Position numbers and translations under genes: made by a program. Positions 23,321 through 34,889 of a stretch of DNA of 59,975 nucleotides are shown piece after piece. Numbering within the stretch: the first letter of the stretch is position 1; the number at the start of each line of letters is the position of its first letter. Under the pieces are notes generated by a model, which made no database searches, was not told where the DNA came from, and saw only the letters and a program-made list of their open reading frames with translations. The stretch covers positions 469,502-529,476 of the forward strand of contig NMRA01000025.1 in the NCBI GenBank assembly GCA_002633005.1. The letters are read 5' to 3'. The stretch comes from Phoronis australis. Taxonomy: Eukaryota > Phoronida > Phoronidae.

Positions 23321-23391
23321 ATTTTTGACGAGTTACTGGGGGAACATGGGAGATGGGGTTTTGTTCATTTCAAAGGTGCCTACATATATAA
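23321..23391 (+). CDS. Candidate internal exon, unrecognised gene
   Basis: An acceptor (ATCGCAG|ATT) and donor (CACGAG|GTAAAC) bound a 71-base frame reading FDELLGEHGRWGFVHFKGAY and ending in phase 1. An alternative reading from an acceptor at 23308 is also open (FLTSYWGNMGDGVLFISKV) and ends in phase 0. Both are compatible with a downstream exon at 23887 if the acceptor shifts by two bases. No family is recognised. The call rests on splice signals and residue composition only. Confidence 0.3.
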
Positions 23392-23886
23392 CAGTTCACG
23401 AGGTAAACTTGAACTCCAAAAAACGCTGAAATCGTTGTTTATGATTGCGAGTGTACTTTTAGTAGCCCTATTCTACATTTACACGGTTATCACAAATCGT
23501 AGAGTCGACAGTCTTTTCGACATGTGGGAATTCCTTAGAAACAACTCCCAGTAATGATCTTCAAAAGAAATGCTATTCTTGTGATACTATGGGAAAACGT
23601 TAAAATTATTTTATGGCTAGTCATCGGAAATAGTCCTTTTCTATAATTCACAAAAAGTGGTTTTCACGTTCTTCGAAATGCCAGCTTTCCGATGGCGGTC
23701 AATCCTTGTGTATTTTCACATTTTCTGTTGTTTTGATCGAATGTCTTTATACAGCTGTGCTGTGCACGAATATTGTGTGTTTTTTCATAATTTTGGAATC
23801 TCAACTGCTCTTTGTCAATACTTGGTAGTGTCATATTTACATGTATATTGTGACATGGGACATTTACCTCTAACTACCCTACCGAG

Positions 23887-24077
23887 AGAGGGTCCGGCCT
23901 GAACTGGGACAAGTTAAAAAGCTCGTTACACCGTCGTGTGGTCACACCGCGGTGGAGGAAGTGACCTCCCTCAACATGAAAGCAGGTTGCACGATTTCAC
24001 AAAAGAACTACAAGGTAGAAATAATCGATTCCAACATTGGGCCCTCTCTCCGTGAGCGGTACCTTAAGAATTTGTAA
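23887..24077 (+). CDS. Candidate terminal exon, unrecognised gene
   Basis: After the acceptor CTACCGAG|AG the frame reads RVRPELGQVKKLVTPSCGH, AVEEVTSLNMKAGC, then YKVEIIDSNIGPSLRERYL and stops at TAA 24075-24077. There is no ATG near its start, so it can only be an exon. Sixty-odd codons without a stop and a balanced composition support coding. An AATAAA follows at 24289. It pairs in phase with the candidate exon at 23321. Two cysteines and charged C-terminal residues are the only visible features, and function is unknown. Confidence 0.38.
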
Positions 24078-24299
24078 TTAAAAACACAAAAAGTGTGGCC
24101 ACATGAAAGTTATTTTTCAAGTGAACATAGGTTTATCCCCCTCAAGCACTGAGCATAACAACAACGAAACAACAACCGTTGAGTTATGTTACTGCTCAGT
24201 TTGTGGTTTCCATTCTGCGCTAGTGCTAATATCTGTAAAATCATTCTCCCGGAGAGCAGCAATTTAACTTCACATATCCCCGAATCTTAATAAATACAT

Positions 24300-24778
24300 A
24301 AACAAGTTCTCATTTACTTTTCAGTCTTGTGCCCTCAGTCAACTAACACATCAATTGGCCATCTGAACAGATAATCTGAAAAATTACTCCTCACTCTGTC
24401 CACGAACTATTTTATAGTGTACCTACATTTATTTGTATCATGCCTAGGATTTTTTAATTCCAGAGTAACAGTTGCAAAAGCTGATTTTAATGAGCAGCTC
24501 GCTCACGATATCAGGTTTTTAAATCGATGCACCCCATGAGTAAATTGAAACATTTAGCACTGAACAGCCTGCAATTTCATGAGATGTTTATCGTTGTAAT
24601 ACAATCTATAGGCTTCTCCTGAGCGATCTTGTGCTCTTGTTAAAAGTGGAAGAAGATCAATATACCTCGGACGATGTTAATTTGTCAAAATACGTTCGAG
24701 AATAGACAATGCACATAATGCTTCCAACACGCAAACAAGTGCAGGCTGCCGTCCGTTTCATGAAAGTCACGACTTAAA
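24300..24778. other. No gene seen
   Basis: AT-rich sequence with no recognisable repeat or exon. Confidence 0.4.
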
Positions 24779-25330
24779 GAGGCATGGAACGCGAAAGCTC
24801 TTCAAAAATATATTTTAAACAATTCTTGACAGAAGTACCATCTCGCAACGTTTGATTCAGAGCTATTTCCTTTCCCTTGTGGTTTTCACGATTTTTCAAA
24901 CGCGCTAAAGAAAAACTACGTAGTCATCTCAGTGTTTCTTATCTCCCTCCCGCTTAATGCACATACACACAGTCATCGACAAATAACTCACTGACAAGAT
25001 ACATGTAGATGTTAACAGAAGATTATCATATCTGAATGCATTCCAAATCTGAGGTCAACAGCACAGTATTACTGGGCAAGCCAGTGAAGCATGCGAATTC
25101 CCAGGGTACCAAGTGCCTTTTAAAATATATTTGAATACTACGGTACCTTTATACCTAAATTTAAACAGTTAGCCCTCGCTTCAATTACCTCTTAATTGAA
25201 CTGGCTGCAGTTTGAAGTCAAAGTTCAAAGGTCACATTTTCCTTATTATGTCTCGCCATTCCAAATAAAGAGACGTGCTCTGCCTTGTGGGAGAAAAATG
25301 CTTTGTCATGAACAGAAATTCAAAATACTT
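24779..25330 (+). repeat. Dispersed repeat family 2, copy 2
   Basis: Second copy of the repeat described at 14246-14835, same orientation, about three quarters identical by eye. Neither copy has a shared open frame. Confidence 0.6.
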
Positions 25331-25479
25331 ACGAACAAACCGTGAAAATATCAGGTGAACAGGTTGAATTCTGTTTCAGTGGCAGAGCCTTCGGAACCGC
25401 TTTGAGTGATGCAGTTTAGTCTGTTCTTCGCGTTTCTTGCCTCTTTAACACACAAATGTGGTCTTAGGCTCCCACTTCA

Positions 25480-25856
25480 GAATTGGTGAATAAAGACTTA
25501 GTCAAGTTATTACCATCACATAACAGTGTAGAAAGGACTTAGTCAAGTTATTACCATCACATAACAGTGTAGAAAGGACTTAGTCAAGTTATTACCATCA
25601 CATAACAGTGTAGAAAGGACTTAGTCAAGTTATTACCATCACATAACAGTGTAGAAAGGACTTAGCCAAGTTATTACCATCACATAACAGTGTAGAAAGG
25701 ATTCATAGAGATTATCCCAGTACCTCGCGATTGTGTGTATATTCTCAAAGATTTTGCACTTTTGCTCGGGTGAGATGTAATATTTTTTTCGGAAATAGCT
25801 GTATGTGTGACCAAATTTCTGTCTGAAGTAAGTAGCTTTTCATAAAACAGGCCCTT
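25480..25856. mobile_element. GTTTCATGAAA-type foldback element with an expanded internal repeat
   Basis: The right end (GGAAATAGCTGTATG ... ACCAAATTTCT ... CATAAAACAGGCCC) matches the right end of the element at 55575-55850. The left terminal repeat is not found, so the copy is incomplete or its left end is too diverged. Confidence 0.5.
25495..25701. repeat. 41-bp tandem repeat, five copies
   Basis: The unit (GACTTAGTCAAGTTATTACC followed by ATCACATAACAGTGTAGAAAG) recurs at 25501, 25542, 25583, 25624 and 25665, judged by the GTCAAG word. There is one substitution in the last unit. The near identity points to recent expansion. Confidence 0.95.
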
Positions 25857-28419
25857 GTAGAGTGATCTCCGGGAGTTACCTGTTATTTGGCTTGGAGAGT
25901 TATAACGCTGATGAATGTGAGAGAATAAATCAACAAGGGGAAGGAATATATGACTGGACTATCGTCATTTCATTTACATGTACGTTCAAGCAATTCTTGT
26001 GTTACGTTAACAATTTAAAAAGTTTGTACACAAAACGAAACACACAGATTACGTATAGAACCAATGCCATGTTTGGATTAACGCTTTCTAAGCCATACTT
26101 GCGATTCTTGTCTGAACCCAGTCACGTGACCCGCCGTAGGCGTAATTTTTGTGATAAACTGCATTAAAGTTTCCTCTGCCGAACACGTGTCGTTGTTATA
26201 CTTATAGCAGGAGTCTATTTGTCTCTGTACAGTCGCAGAAACTTTGTTCTTAGCTTCAAATAATTGAGTCGATAAATTTCCTGTAGAAAGCCGTTTTTAA
26301 GTTCTTTGCAGAACATTATATTCTACACATCACAATAAAGTGACGCTAGTGTCAGGTGACGTACAATGTATAGTACTGCGCTTCAATGTTTCTTTATCAA
26401 AGGCAAAACCCAACTTCGTGTGTTTATACTGGGCTGCTTCGAACTACAGAATTTCTAAGCAATATAATGAATAATTCGTAACTTGAAGAAGCGAATTTCG
26501 ATTTAAGGAAAATGTCTAGGGTTTCCTGGATGAATCGTTTGTTCCGCTTCCGTTGAGTGCTGCTGTAAAACGCCGTATAATTAAGGTCAACATCATGCAC
26601 ACAGCGGATGTTTTTCTTTTGATAGCAGCAGCTGCATGAAAAAGCAAGCGGGCATACAATCGAACGAATTTAACAATTATGCATCTTTGGATATCAATCA
26701 GCGCACAGACCACTGCGATATCTAGACGTAACAGTCATGGCTGGTTCACTTGGAAACTGTGTGATGACAAAACATGTCAATCCTTTTCACTGTACGTAAC
26801 TGGCGTACTAAACGCAATAGATGTGTCGCACGAGTAATGTATCCCCCACCCGGTGCTTTCACGTTCAAGTTTTGACTCCTCCCACAAAAAGGTGACAAAT
26901 ATTAAAAAGTAACGGTTAACACGGATCGATAAAAATACTTTTTGTCCGTAATTTTGATGAGCCGAAGTCTTCATTGGCCATACAGGGACACATTGAATAT
27001 CGAGCAAATACATGGATGAATGTTTCAGTGCCCGGAGTTCGATTTGCACCCTGGTCATTGTCTTGACCACTACACCGGTTATGTTAACAGAATTTTCCTT
27101 GACGTTCGATGCAGTCCACTAAGATCATACTTCATCTGAGATAAACTTGAGATTATAAAGCTTAGCTTAATTTTGCTCTTAGCCTCTCACCAAGGGAAGA
27201 AACGCTCATTTATACCTGCGAAGTATAATGCATTACAGATGGTAACAGACTGGGCGCATTTGCTACTTTTTACAAAATTCTGATATTCTTGGCCTGACTA
27301 AATGAATACCTAGCATGTCGCATCAGTGGACGAGCTCAATTTTAGGCACGCTGTTGCTGCCGTGTGCATGATAGTCGACTGTGACGAAATGTTTAAGTTC
27401 TGTTCTAATGAAGCAAGCTTTTAATATACTTTGCGTTATTATAACTGATTTAGATAAAAAAAACTTCGCAATGTACGCAATAAAAATATGTTTATAGGCT
27501 GTATCCTATCGAGAATTCATTTCATCTGGGAATGTCCTAATGAATGAATTCGAGATTGGAAATCGCAGTAATATTCATTCCATGGACTTATTTGCGTCAT
27601 CGCCCCAAAACCTTGTTGCCTTGTGCTCCGGCTTGTTGTTATATGACGTCATGTGTGCATTTATGCCAAGCACGGTACCCAAGCCGGTTAAGCGACAAGA
27701 CTATCTGTAAAAGTGATGAACAACCAGTAAAGATATATGTCTTAATAAATTGATTAGATTTTTCAGTTTATGAATGCACTGAACCATTCAAAAATATCAA
27801 AATTTTGTCGGAAACTTAGAAACAATCCATTGGGGAATATAAAAGTTGAAACATTCCCTGAACAGTTGTGCAGCAGTATGTCGTTTAGCTTCGATAAATT
27901 TCTTCGTCTATTTTTGTGTCTTAGCTTTTGGATTGTAAATAGTAATAGAAACATTTCACCGTGTTGGAAACTGTGCTGATTTGCTGAACTTGTGGTAAGG
28001 ACTGTATGATCGCAAAAAGCAGATTTTACGCTGCGAGCAGACAATTGTTTCGGTAAAAAAACACATACTCTATATTAGGTCACAATTTCCTGTAAAGACC
28101 TTAGCTCTCAGTGTGCATATACTGTATCTATTAATAATGACACGTTAGATTTGAATTAGATTTTTAGACTATTTGTTGGCCGGGGACGCTATTTAGCTTA
28201 TATGGGATAAACAATAATAACTGATGGGTCAAAGAGTTACAGAAACAAAAGTGTATTCAATTTGTGTATACATATTTTAATCTGGTAAGCCACACCTGTT
28301 TTCGTTAAACCGTTGTCGAACAAATATACACAAATGAAAAGTACCAGCAATGTTTTATTGTAGAAGCACGTAGAACTACAATCAATGAATACTAATTAAC
28401 CTTTTGAAGTTAAACCCTT
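25857..28419. other. Intergenic block without a supported gene
   Basis: Open frames here (for example 25862-26167 and 27763-28044) have no domain pattern. A tRNA-like fragment lies at 27029-27083. Otherwise I see nothing beyond AT-rich spacer. Confidence 0.4.
27029..27083 (-). repeat. tRNA-like / SINE head fragment
   Basis: On the minus strand a box-A-like stretch (CCGGTGTAGTGGTCAAGAC) is followed by a box-B-like stretch (GCAAATCGAACTCCGGGC). The two are too close for a complete tRNA with an anticodon arm, so this is a decayed tRNA-derived element. Confidence 0.35.
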
Positions 28420-28424
28420 CACAC

Positions 28425-29165
28425 CATGGACATAAACGCTTGAATTCGGTTACCGACAATTTTATTATGATATTTTAAGTATTTGAACGTACCTTAGCCT
28501 ACAAAGTTCGGTAGGCCTAGGGCCAATTTACCGCAAGGTAGGTCGCGGGAGTTTGGAGTCTGTTGGGTGATAAATTCAAATTATTGTTCCGTGAAATACA
28601 GACAGGAGAACGTAGTTGCATGTTGTAATTTTAAACTTGCGATTTTTCAGTTCTAAAGACACAAAACGCTTGCTATCCCGGCCAGTGGCTCGGAACCCGA
28701 TCAGACCCATTGCGGCCGGACTGAAGACATCACGAACGTAAACCAGCCAAAGTTGGAAACTAAACTTCCAGTCACGTAAAGACTATACTAGTGAGCCAAA
28801 AAAATGTGCACGTGATTAATTTGTGAATTAGCTGCGAAACTGCGCGGTCGCCGCGAAGTCAGTTTACCCTTCCGCAGAACCGTCAGGGCAAAAGTTATAC
28901 AGTAACAATGATTCGAATAATGTATAAGGATATCTAAAGAAAGATTCCCCTAACATCTGACCATAGGATATAAAATCGAGTTATTGTTTCATAACAGTTT
29001 TCTGTCAGCAAACACTGAATTAGTATGCGCTCACACGGAATCGGTGCCCGCGGTCAATTAGCCGGTTTATTGCATCTAAAGCCGGTAACACAATGAATTA
29101 TTCATTGCTGGCTTCTCAAAACATGTACGCGCATGAACACTCCAAGGCATAACAAATATTCCTTT
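28425..29165 (+). repeat. Long dispersed repeat, copy A
   Basis: It shares a collinear set of segments with copies B and C. These are 'gtagcctacaaagttcggYaggcc', 'aatacagacaggagaa', 'ccggccagtggctcggaaccc', 'gtgagccaaa' and 'accgtcagggcaaaagttRtac'. Copies A and B further share a distal block ending near 'catgaacactccaaggcat'. No conserved open frame was seen across the copies. Confidence 0.7.
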
Positions 29166-29169
29166 TGCG

Positions 29170-29980
29170 AGTTTATAACAACAATGCGAGATTATGTGAG
29201 ATTTAACTGTGACGTCACCGGAAATGGGGCAATAGCTTGCAAGCATTGGTGTTATGGCAAATGAACTTCAGATTCGCACTACAATACGTTCTATAGCGTT
29301 GTGTACTAATTTCGTCCCGTGTATTTTAAACGGGCGGTAGACGAAATCCGCTCACTGATTAAGTTTTCACCTCGCCAAAAATACATTTCACACCTACAAT
29401 TATCACCTACTAAGACGCTTACTTTCTTCAGTGATCCTTTTTGCTTCTAAACATATCTTCAATGAAGCATAGCTACTAGAATTCAGGTGACTTTGGCGAA
29501 GAATTCCAACTCCACTTTTTGGTTACCGTTAACTTTGACCGCGAGCGCGATAACCACAAAGTATTTCAACTGAGTCAGGTGAGTATGAGGCAAAGGCTAG
29601 CGCGAGACTGAGTAAAGCGCATGACCTGACGCGTGACACTTGCCCAATAGCATATCATATATATCCAGATATTGATAGAAATGATTTGTGCAGTTGTGCT
29701 TTTTTCTTCAACCAATGAGGTCACATTTCTAAATGAAACTCTACACTGACTAGAACTAACTTTGTTTTTTATTTCCCAAAGTTGAGCAGCATTTTTTTAC
29801 CCAAGATCACCTAAGTCTGATCAAACTTGAAGTTTATCAAATGGTGTTATTTTTGGCATGTGCTGTCGAAAGTTGGGATTGGAGAATATAATTTGGGACT
29901 TCATCTGAGACAATTCAAATAGAATTCAATTGACTCACTCAGTGTGAAATGTGCATTTTCCATGTTTTAGTAGCTACTGA
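29170..29980. other. No gene seen
   Basis: Spacer between repeats; no exon or RNA gene recognised. Confidence 0.4.
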
Positions 29981-29984
29981 GGGT

Positions 29985-30425
29985 GTACAGCTGAAGTCAT
30001 TCTGCTCTGTTGCTACCCTTGTTCCGATCTAACGACTTGTGTGGCTTCAGACAGAGATGACTCTCAACCCATTGACGTGTGGTCATGATGTGCCTTCTTA
30101 TTTTTTGTAGGTATCATTTGCTATTTGATGACAGTGTTGAATGTGGTACCTGCAGTGGCTGGTATCATCGTTTTTTAAAAATACTCTTTCCTTTGTTTTC
30201 ACATCAAACTCTACTGAATTTGAGCCAAAAATGAAGTCCTCATCAAAGAACACTTATTTTTCATGAATACATTTTGACTAAATTTTATAGGGTTTTGATT
30301 GACAGTGTTGGTAGTTGATTTCATTCTGCTCTGTTGCTACCAGTGTTTCGATTTAACGACATGTGTGGCTTCCGACAGCTATGATTTTTGGTCATGTAAG
30401 ATTTCGAAGGCACCATGATGTACGC
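29985..30425. repeat. Direct repeat pair, about 310 bp apart
   Basis: The segment 'tcattctgctctgttgctac ... aacgacNtgtgtggcttc' occurs at about 29998-30110 and 30318-30420, preceded in both cases by a 'gacagtgttg' word. It is a diverged local duplication. Confidence 0.6.
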
Positions 30426-32194
30426 TGTAACGAGAGTCCATTGTTAATGTATTTTGACACCATATCAAAGTGTTTGTTACTGCCATTTGTGGTCTGGAAG
30501 ATGCTGTTTTTGTCTCCTACAATCTTTTTAGTTAAAGGATATGGATTTTTAGCATCGACATATTCATTTAAATATTAAGAGTTTGTTTTCATAGATATAC
30601 CCAAAACTGTATATTTTCAAAGTGATTTTGTTTTGATTTTGAATCAAAATATTCGACTAAGATTTTTGATGCTGGAAATTCTAGTTTACTGTCTGTTATG
30701 GTTTTTCTTAAGTTCAAGAATATAGTCGTCTCCAGACTTCCATATGTATTTTACAATACGCGTTGTACTATTATTATCGTGAATGTACCCAAATTGTACA
30801 TTTTCAAGTCAGTTTGGAATTTATTTTATTTCTAAATATACTAGCATTTGTTATCCAAGGAGGCTATCCAATCGCCCTTGTGAATTTTGAATTGAGAGTT
30901 GTTGCTTCTGACTTGCAATTCATGTTAAGAACAGGTTTTGTACCACATTAAAGAACATGTTTTTTGTATTAATCAACAATTTTCAACATTTTCTCATGTC
31001 ACTAGTACATAATGTGTTCTTTCCTTTGTAATTATTATTTGGAGAAAATGAATTTAAATCTGAATGTTCTCGTCTCATTCTCTTGAGTTGGCTTTTTTGC
31101 GGGATACTTGCCCCAGGCAGTTATAGCTTTTGGGAAGTAGGTGTTCATTTTCTGCAAACCAGGACGTCTGAAAAATAACAACTGGTTCCAAAATTGTTAT
31201 ATTTAGTAGGACTTGAACAGTGTTTATTACAACTTCAAGTTAGCGACTTTATCTTAGTAGTCAACGAAACAACTTTTTAGGTTCCAATGTGGAAATCCGA
31301 AAATTGCGTGATATTGGTAACTTATGAAACGCAAGCAATCGTCTTGTTGCTGTGTTCCCGAAAACGCTTCTTCAGTCTTGTACAGGGACCTGAAAATGAT
31401 AACGTAGTAACGGTATTCACTTTGAGAAGAAATGTAGCTAATTCGTAACTGCTGCTCAAAAAATAGAACTTTCATTCCTAAAATCTCCAAGTCGGATTAT
31501 TTCTGTTTGGCATTGTTCCGTTTCATATCAGCGTGATTGCAATTTCGTGTCGAGGCAATTCGTCACTTCTAGGTCTTTTCAAGAACTTAACAGTAAGCCT
31601 AACGTCGCAAATTACATTTGGTTCTGGTCTGTGCTCTTTGCATGACTTAAAGATACGCCAGAAATTTTGAAAAAAATGGTTGTGGTCCACGCCCGCATCA
31701 TTTTGAACCTTGCGCTTCTCTGTTAATGCAAACTAGTGAAACCCGCATCACCGCACTATTTTAGCAGATAACAGGCTAATTTTTCAGTGTTTTCTTATCC
31801 ATGTTCATACAGGAACAAGAAAAAGTGCACGCCCGCATCAGTAGCAAAGTTGACGATTTTTTTAACACAAGCGCATCCACGCACAATGACTTGCCAACAC
31901 GTAAGGTTAACGATTAAGAAAGACCTTTGTTGAAAATCTCATACATCTTGTTTTTGAAAAAAAATCAACCAAAAAGAAAATCGCACCCCTTCACTTTTCA
32001 AATAGCTACAGATTTACACATTAAAAGGAATGAGGAATATACATATATATTGCTTCACAAATTTCAATAAACTTTAAGACATTGGTTTGCCATATTTCAC
32101 GGGCGTCTTGGCATCGAAATGCAATTAATGAGATCAGTTAAAGTGAAGACAAAATGCTCAAATCAGTGAACAGTTCCTTTGGGAATATGTAGTG
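30426..32194. other. No gene seen
   Basis: AT-rich spacer. The word GCCCGCATCA or CCCGCATCA recurs three times between 31690 and 31840 in an otherwise featureless stretch. Confidence 0.4.
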
Positions 32195-33530
32195 GCCCTT
32201 AAAGGAGCATGCCACCCAAAAAACAACCTAATTTGTATCAATTTAGATCGAGTAGTTCTACTCCATAACGACACGTACATGTACGGTTGCGTTACCTGAC
32301 ACCTGACGGCAGACGGAGGTGTTGAAATTATCCATTGACGTCATCGGTTTCACACGCTGTCTGTTCAACAGTTCTCAACACTGGTTACTGGTGTCAGATT
32401 ATCGCTTGAAGTCATCGTTTAACACCAATAAATCATCAAACTTCGATGTAAAACCCTTAAAAATACACCGAGTTCTTATAAAAACGTGTTGTTTTATTTC
32501 GCTCTTACGGATTTATTGGTATTTGGACACACCGTAGCCTACAAAGTTCGGCAGGCCAATAAGGTCCGTAGCAGGAGTTTGGGGTCAGTTCGGAGATAAT
32601 TTCGAAGTATTTTCCGTGAGATACAGACAGGAGAACCTAGATCTGTGTTGTTTAGACTTGTGATTTTTTGAGTTCTAAACACAAAACGCTTGTTATCCTG
32701 ACCAGTGGCTCGGAACCCGATCAGGCCCATTGCGGCCTCATTATCATATTGTTTGGATTCTCAGGTCAGTGACCCTCTTTACCACGTGATCTCTTTGTCT
32801 TGTTGCAACACTGGGCCATCGTCCACAATTCAATCCAAATTTCAGTTTGCACTCAATTTCTCTTTCCCTCCCTCCCGCAAACCAATTTTCCGTACTTCCC
32901 TGTTTATCCTTACCTTCCCCATGTCGCTGTCCCGGTGTTGCTGTTATGCTTCCGCATATTATTACTTAACTTTCTATTCCCACTTTCGTATACCTTCATT
33001 GCTGCTAGGCAGATTGTCACCCCACCTGTACAGTTCAACATACTATGTAACTTTTGTAATTACCGATATCTGTAGTAGTTTAGTTTGTCATAATATATAT
33101 GACCTTTTATCTCATCTACACGTGTTGTTTCACTGTAAATTAGCTTCGGTATCGCTTCGCAGTTAGCGCATATAAAATACTATTTTAGTGAGCCAAAGTA
33201 ATGTGCACCTGATTATGTTGGTGAATTAGCCATAAAATTGCAAATCTACTTACTCGTCGGGGGCCGCGAATTCAGATTCCGCTTTGGCCACAGCACCGTC
33301 AGGGCATAAGTTGTACATTGACAATCATTATTTGAGTAATGTAAAAGGAAATAAAGATTCCCCTAACACCTGGCCAGTTTCTGCCAGCAAACACTAAATT
33401 AGCAGAGTCACACGGCCTCGGTGTCCCGTCAAATAGTTTTATTGCACCAAAGCCGGTAACGCAGTGATTTATTCTTTGCTGGCTTGTCAAATCATTTGCA
33501 CTCACGAACACTCCAAAGGCATTATAAATG
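32195..33530 (+). repeat. Long dispersed repeat, copy B, interrupted by an insertion
   Basis: It starts with the CTTAAAGGAGCATGCCACC end also seen in copy C (38114) and, inverted and diverged, at about 46765. The homology is broken at about 32737-33175 by roughly 440 bp of pyrimidine-rich sequence absent from copies A and C. It resumes with 'gtgagccaaagtaatgtgcacctgatta'. The insert replaces a short segment present in A and C. Confidence 0.7.
32737..33175. other. Insertion inside repeat copy B
   Basis: This is unique sequence relative to copies A and C, rich in C and T, with a long open frame (32705-33166) that straddles the left boundary and is therefore unlikely to be a gene. No RT or transposase motif was found. 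Confidence 0.4.
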
Positions 33531-33627
33531 CATCTAAAGAGACAGACTTTGTTTCAATTTTATATAAGTGTTGGTTAGGGTGAGAATAATTCATTTTGAA
33601 ACAGAACGCTCAGTAATAAACGCCAAC

Positions 33628-33836
33628 ATGGCAACTTGCAATCCCGACTTAGGACGAGCTAGAACTCATCGCAGGTGGATCGTTAAGTTTTACAGGCTAT
33701 CCATTCGAACAGGAATACAGTGATGAAGAAATACTAGAGAGGCGCCGTGAACAAGCTCAGACAACGGGACGTATGGAGTTATTTGGTAATCCGGCATTCG
33801 TCAGGCACTGTCGACGTCTGCAGGCCACAGACACGG
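33628..33836 (+). pseudogene. P2X7-like N-terminal exon fragment with a frameshift
   Basis: A Kozak-like AACATGGC start gives eight codons. One frame over, from 33656, the text reads ELELIAGGSLSFTGYPFEQE, then YSDEEILERRREQAQ and a following GN. This resembles the acidic 'YpFEPeYs.EEl' segment of P2X7-like proteins that are multicopy in many invertebrates. A one-base change near 33650 would join the start to this frame; a TAG sits there now. Possible donors are at 33785 (TTTG|GTAATC) and 33836 (ACGG|GTATGT). It may be a pseudogene or an assembly error. The family call is tentative. Confidence 0.35.
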
Positions 33837-34067
33837 GTATGTTTCACGGCCTCATACTTGCTATTTACAGCGTACATTTCATTCTTCACTACCATGAGCC
33901 ACTTCCTAAGCATTTCGGACTCTCGAGGAAGTAAAAAAAACGATATACCCGCTTTCCTCGCAGCTGCTTAGTTCAGACAAGCGGGAACGATGCACCGCAA
34001 CACAGCGGCATTCACTCTGCATATGAACCACTGACGTCGCTAGCGTCGTTTCTCACCTTCCTCACAG

Positions 34068-34091
34068 GTTAACGCGACACCTCTTGGCAAG
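34068..34091 (+). other. Candidate 24-bp microexon
   Basis: A strong acceptor (CTTCCTCACAG|GTTAAC) and donor (GGCAAG|GTAAGG) enclose 24 bases that would encode VNATPLGK in frame 0. This lies 230 bp downstream of the P2X7-like fragment. Splice-site quality is the only evidence. Confidence 0.25.
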
Positions 34092-34288
34092 GTAAGGTCG
34101 ACCGTATGCGAGGCGATGTGGANTATAGCATGATGCCAAAAGCTTGTCTTGCTGCATGACTTCAATTCGGTATGGTATAATCTGCGGCACTGGGGGTTTG
34201 TACGGAAAACTTCTTCATGATAATGAGTCGCACATTCTCATGTGTTCAGTGTCCTGAAATTAAGTTGTGATATCAGATGGTGATACTC

Positions 34289-34437
34289 TAGACCGGATCG
34301 GGATTTGCCTGCATTAGAATAATTAGGTCATTCTAATATGGACAGTCTAGGCTCATGCTAGCCATTTGCCACCATTGGCGAGTTCTGAGTGGCACTGGCG
34401 ACGGTATAGCTAAGTCCATTCGCCAACTTGGCGAATG
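34289..34437. repeat. Cluster of short perfect palindromes
   Basis: ATTAGAAT ... ATTCTAAT (34313-34337) and CATTCGCCAA-C-TTGGCGAATG (34417-34437) lie within 150 bp and look like remains of a foldback element. Confidence 0.45.
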
Positions 34438-34512
34438 ATTTTGCAGCTTAACCATAAAAATTAATTTCACGCGACAACGGCAAAAAAGACTAATTAAATC
34501 GGGTGGCATTCT

Positions 34513-34884
34513 TTAAAAGGGCCTTTGGGTTTCATTCAGATGCACAAGGTCACGATGCATGAGCTTGTGATTGTTCCGAAATCGCCGGTGAAACCAAAAC
34601 ATTACATTGGGAGAATGTTCGAATGTCTCCCGCAGCAGGGTATTCAATGTATCTGCTTTCTTGTCATATCCTGCCAGGTTGTACCTGTACAGGACAGAGG
34701 ACACAAGAATGGTAGACACTTGATACACTTGCTGCAAATGCTTGGTTACGCCCTTCTTACATTTGTCCGTAAGAACTTCAATGTATCACGCACAATGTAC
34801 ATCGCAACTGCTAATCGCGCAACTGAGCCGACATTATATATTAACTTGAAAAGATCCTCAGGCCCAGTCTGGGCCAGTGACTAA
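34513..34884 (-). pseudogene. SGNH/GDSL-type hydrolase C-terminal fragment, frameshifted
   Basis: On the minus strand the main frame reads HLQQVYQVSTILVSSVLYRY, a strand-turn block. It continues with NTLLRETFEHSPNVMFWFHR and ends RDLVHLNE. The D-x-x-H pair in RDLVHLN matches the catalytic Asp-His block of SGNH hydrolases. An upstream segment in another frame (SLAQTGPEDLFKLIYNVGSV) looks like the preceding helix, so a frameshift near 34760 is likely. The frame stops a few codons after HLN, and the usual helix after it is missing. Such domains occur in transposon-associated and repeated invertebrate genes, so this is probably a dead copy. Confidence 0.45.
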
Positions 34885-34889
34885 ATGAA

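Noticed and set aside
25501-25701. CRISPR-like regular repeat
   Set aside because: Units are contiguous with no variable spacers, and the genome is eukaryotic; it is a plain minisatellite.
32705-33166. 153-codon open frame
   Set aside because: It straddles the boundary between a dispersed repeat and an insertion and has no domain-like text; pyrimidine-rich sequence explains its openness.
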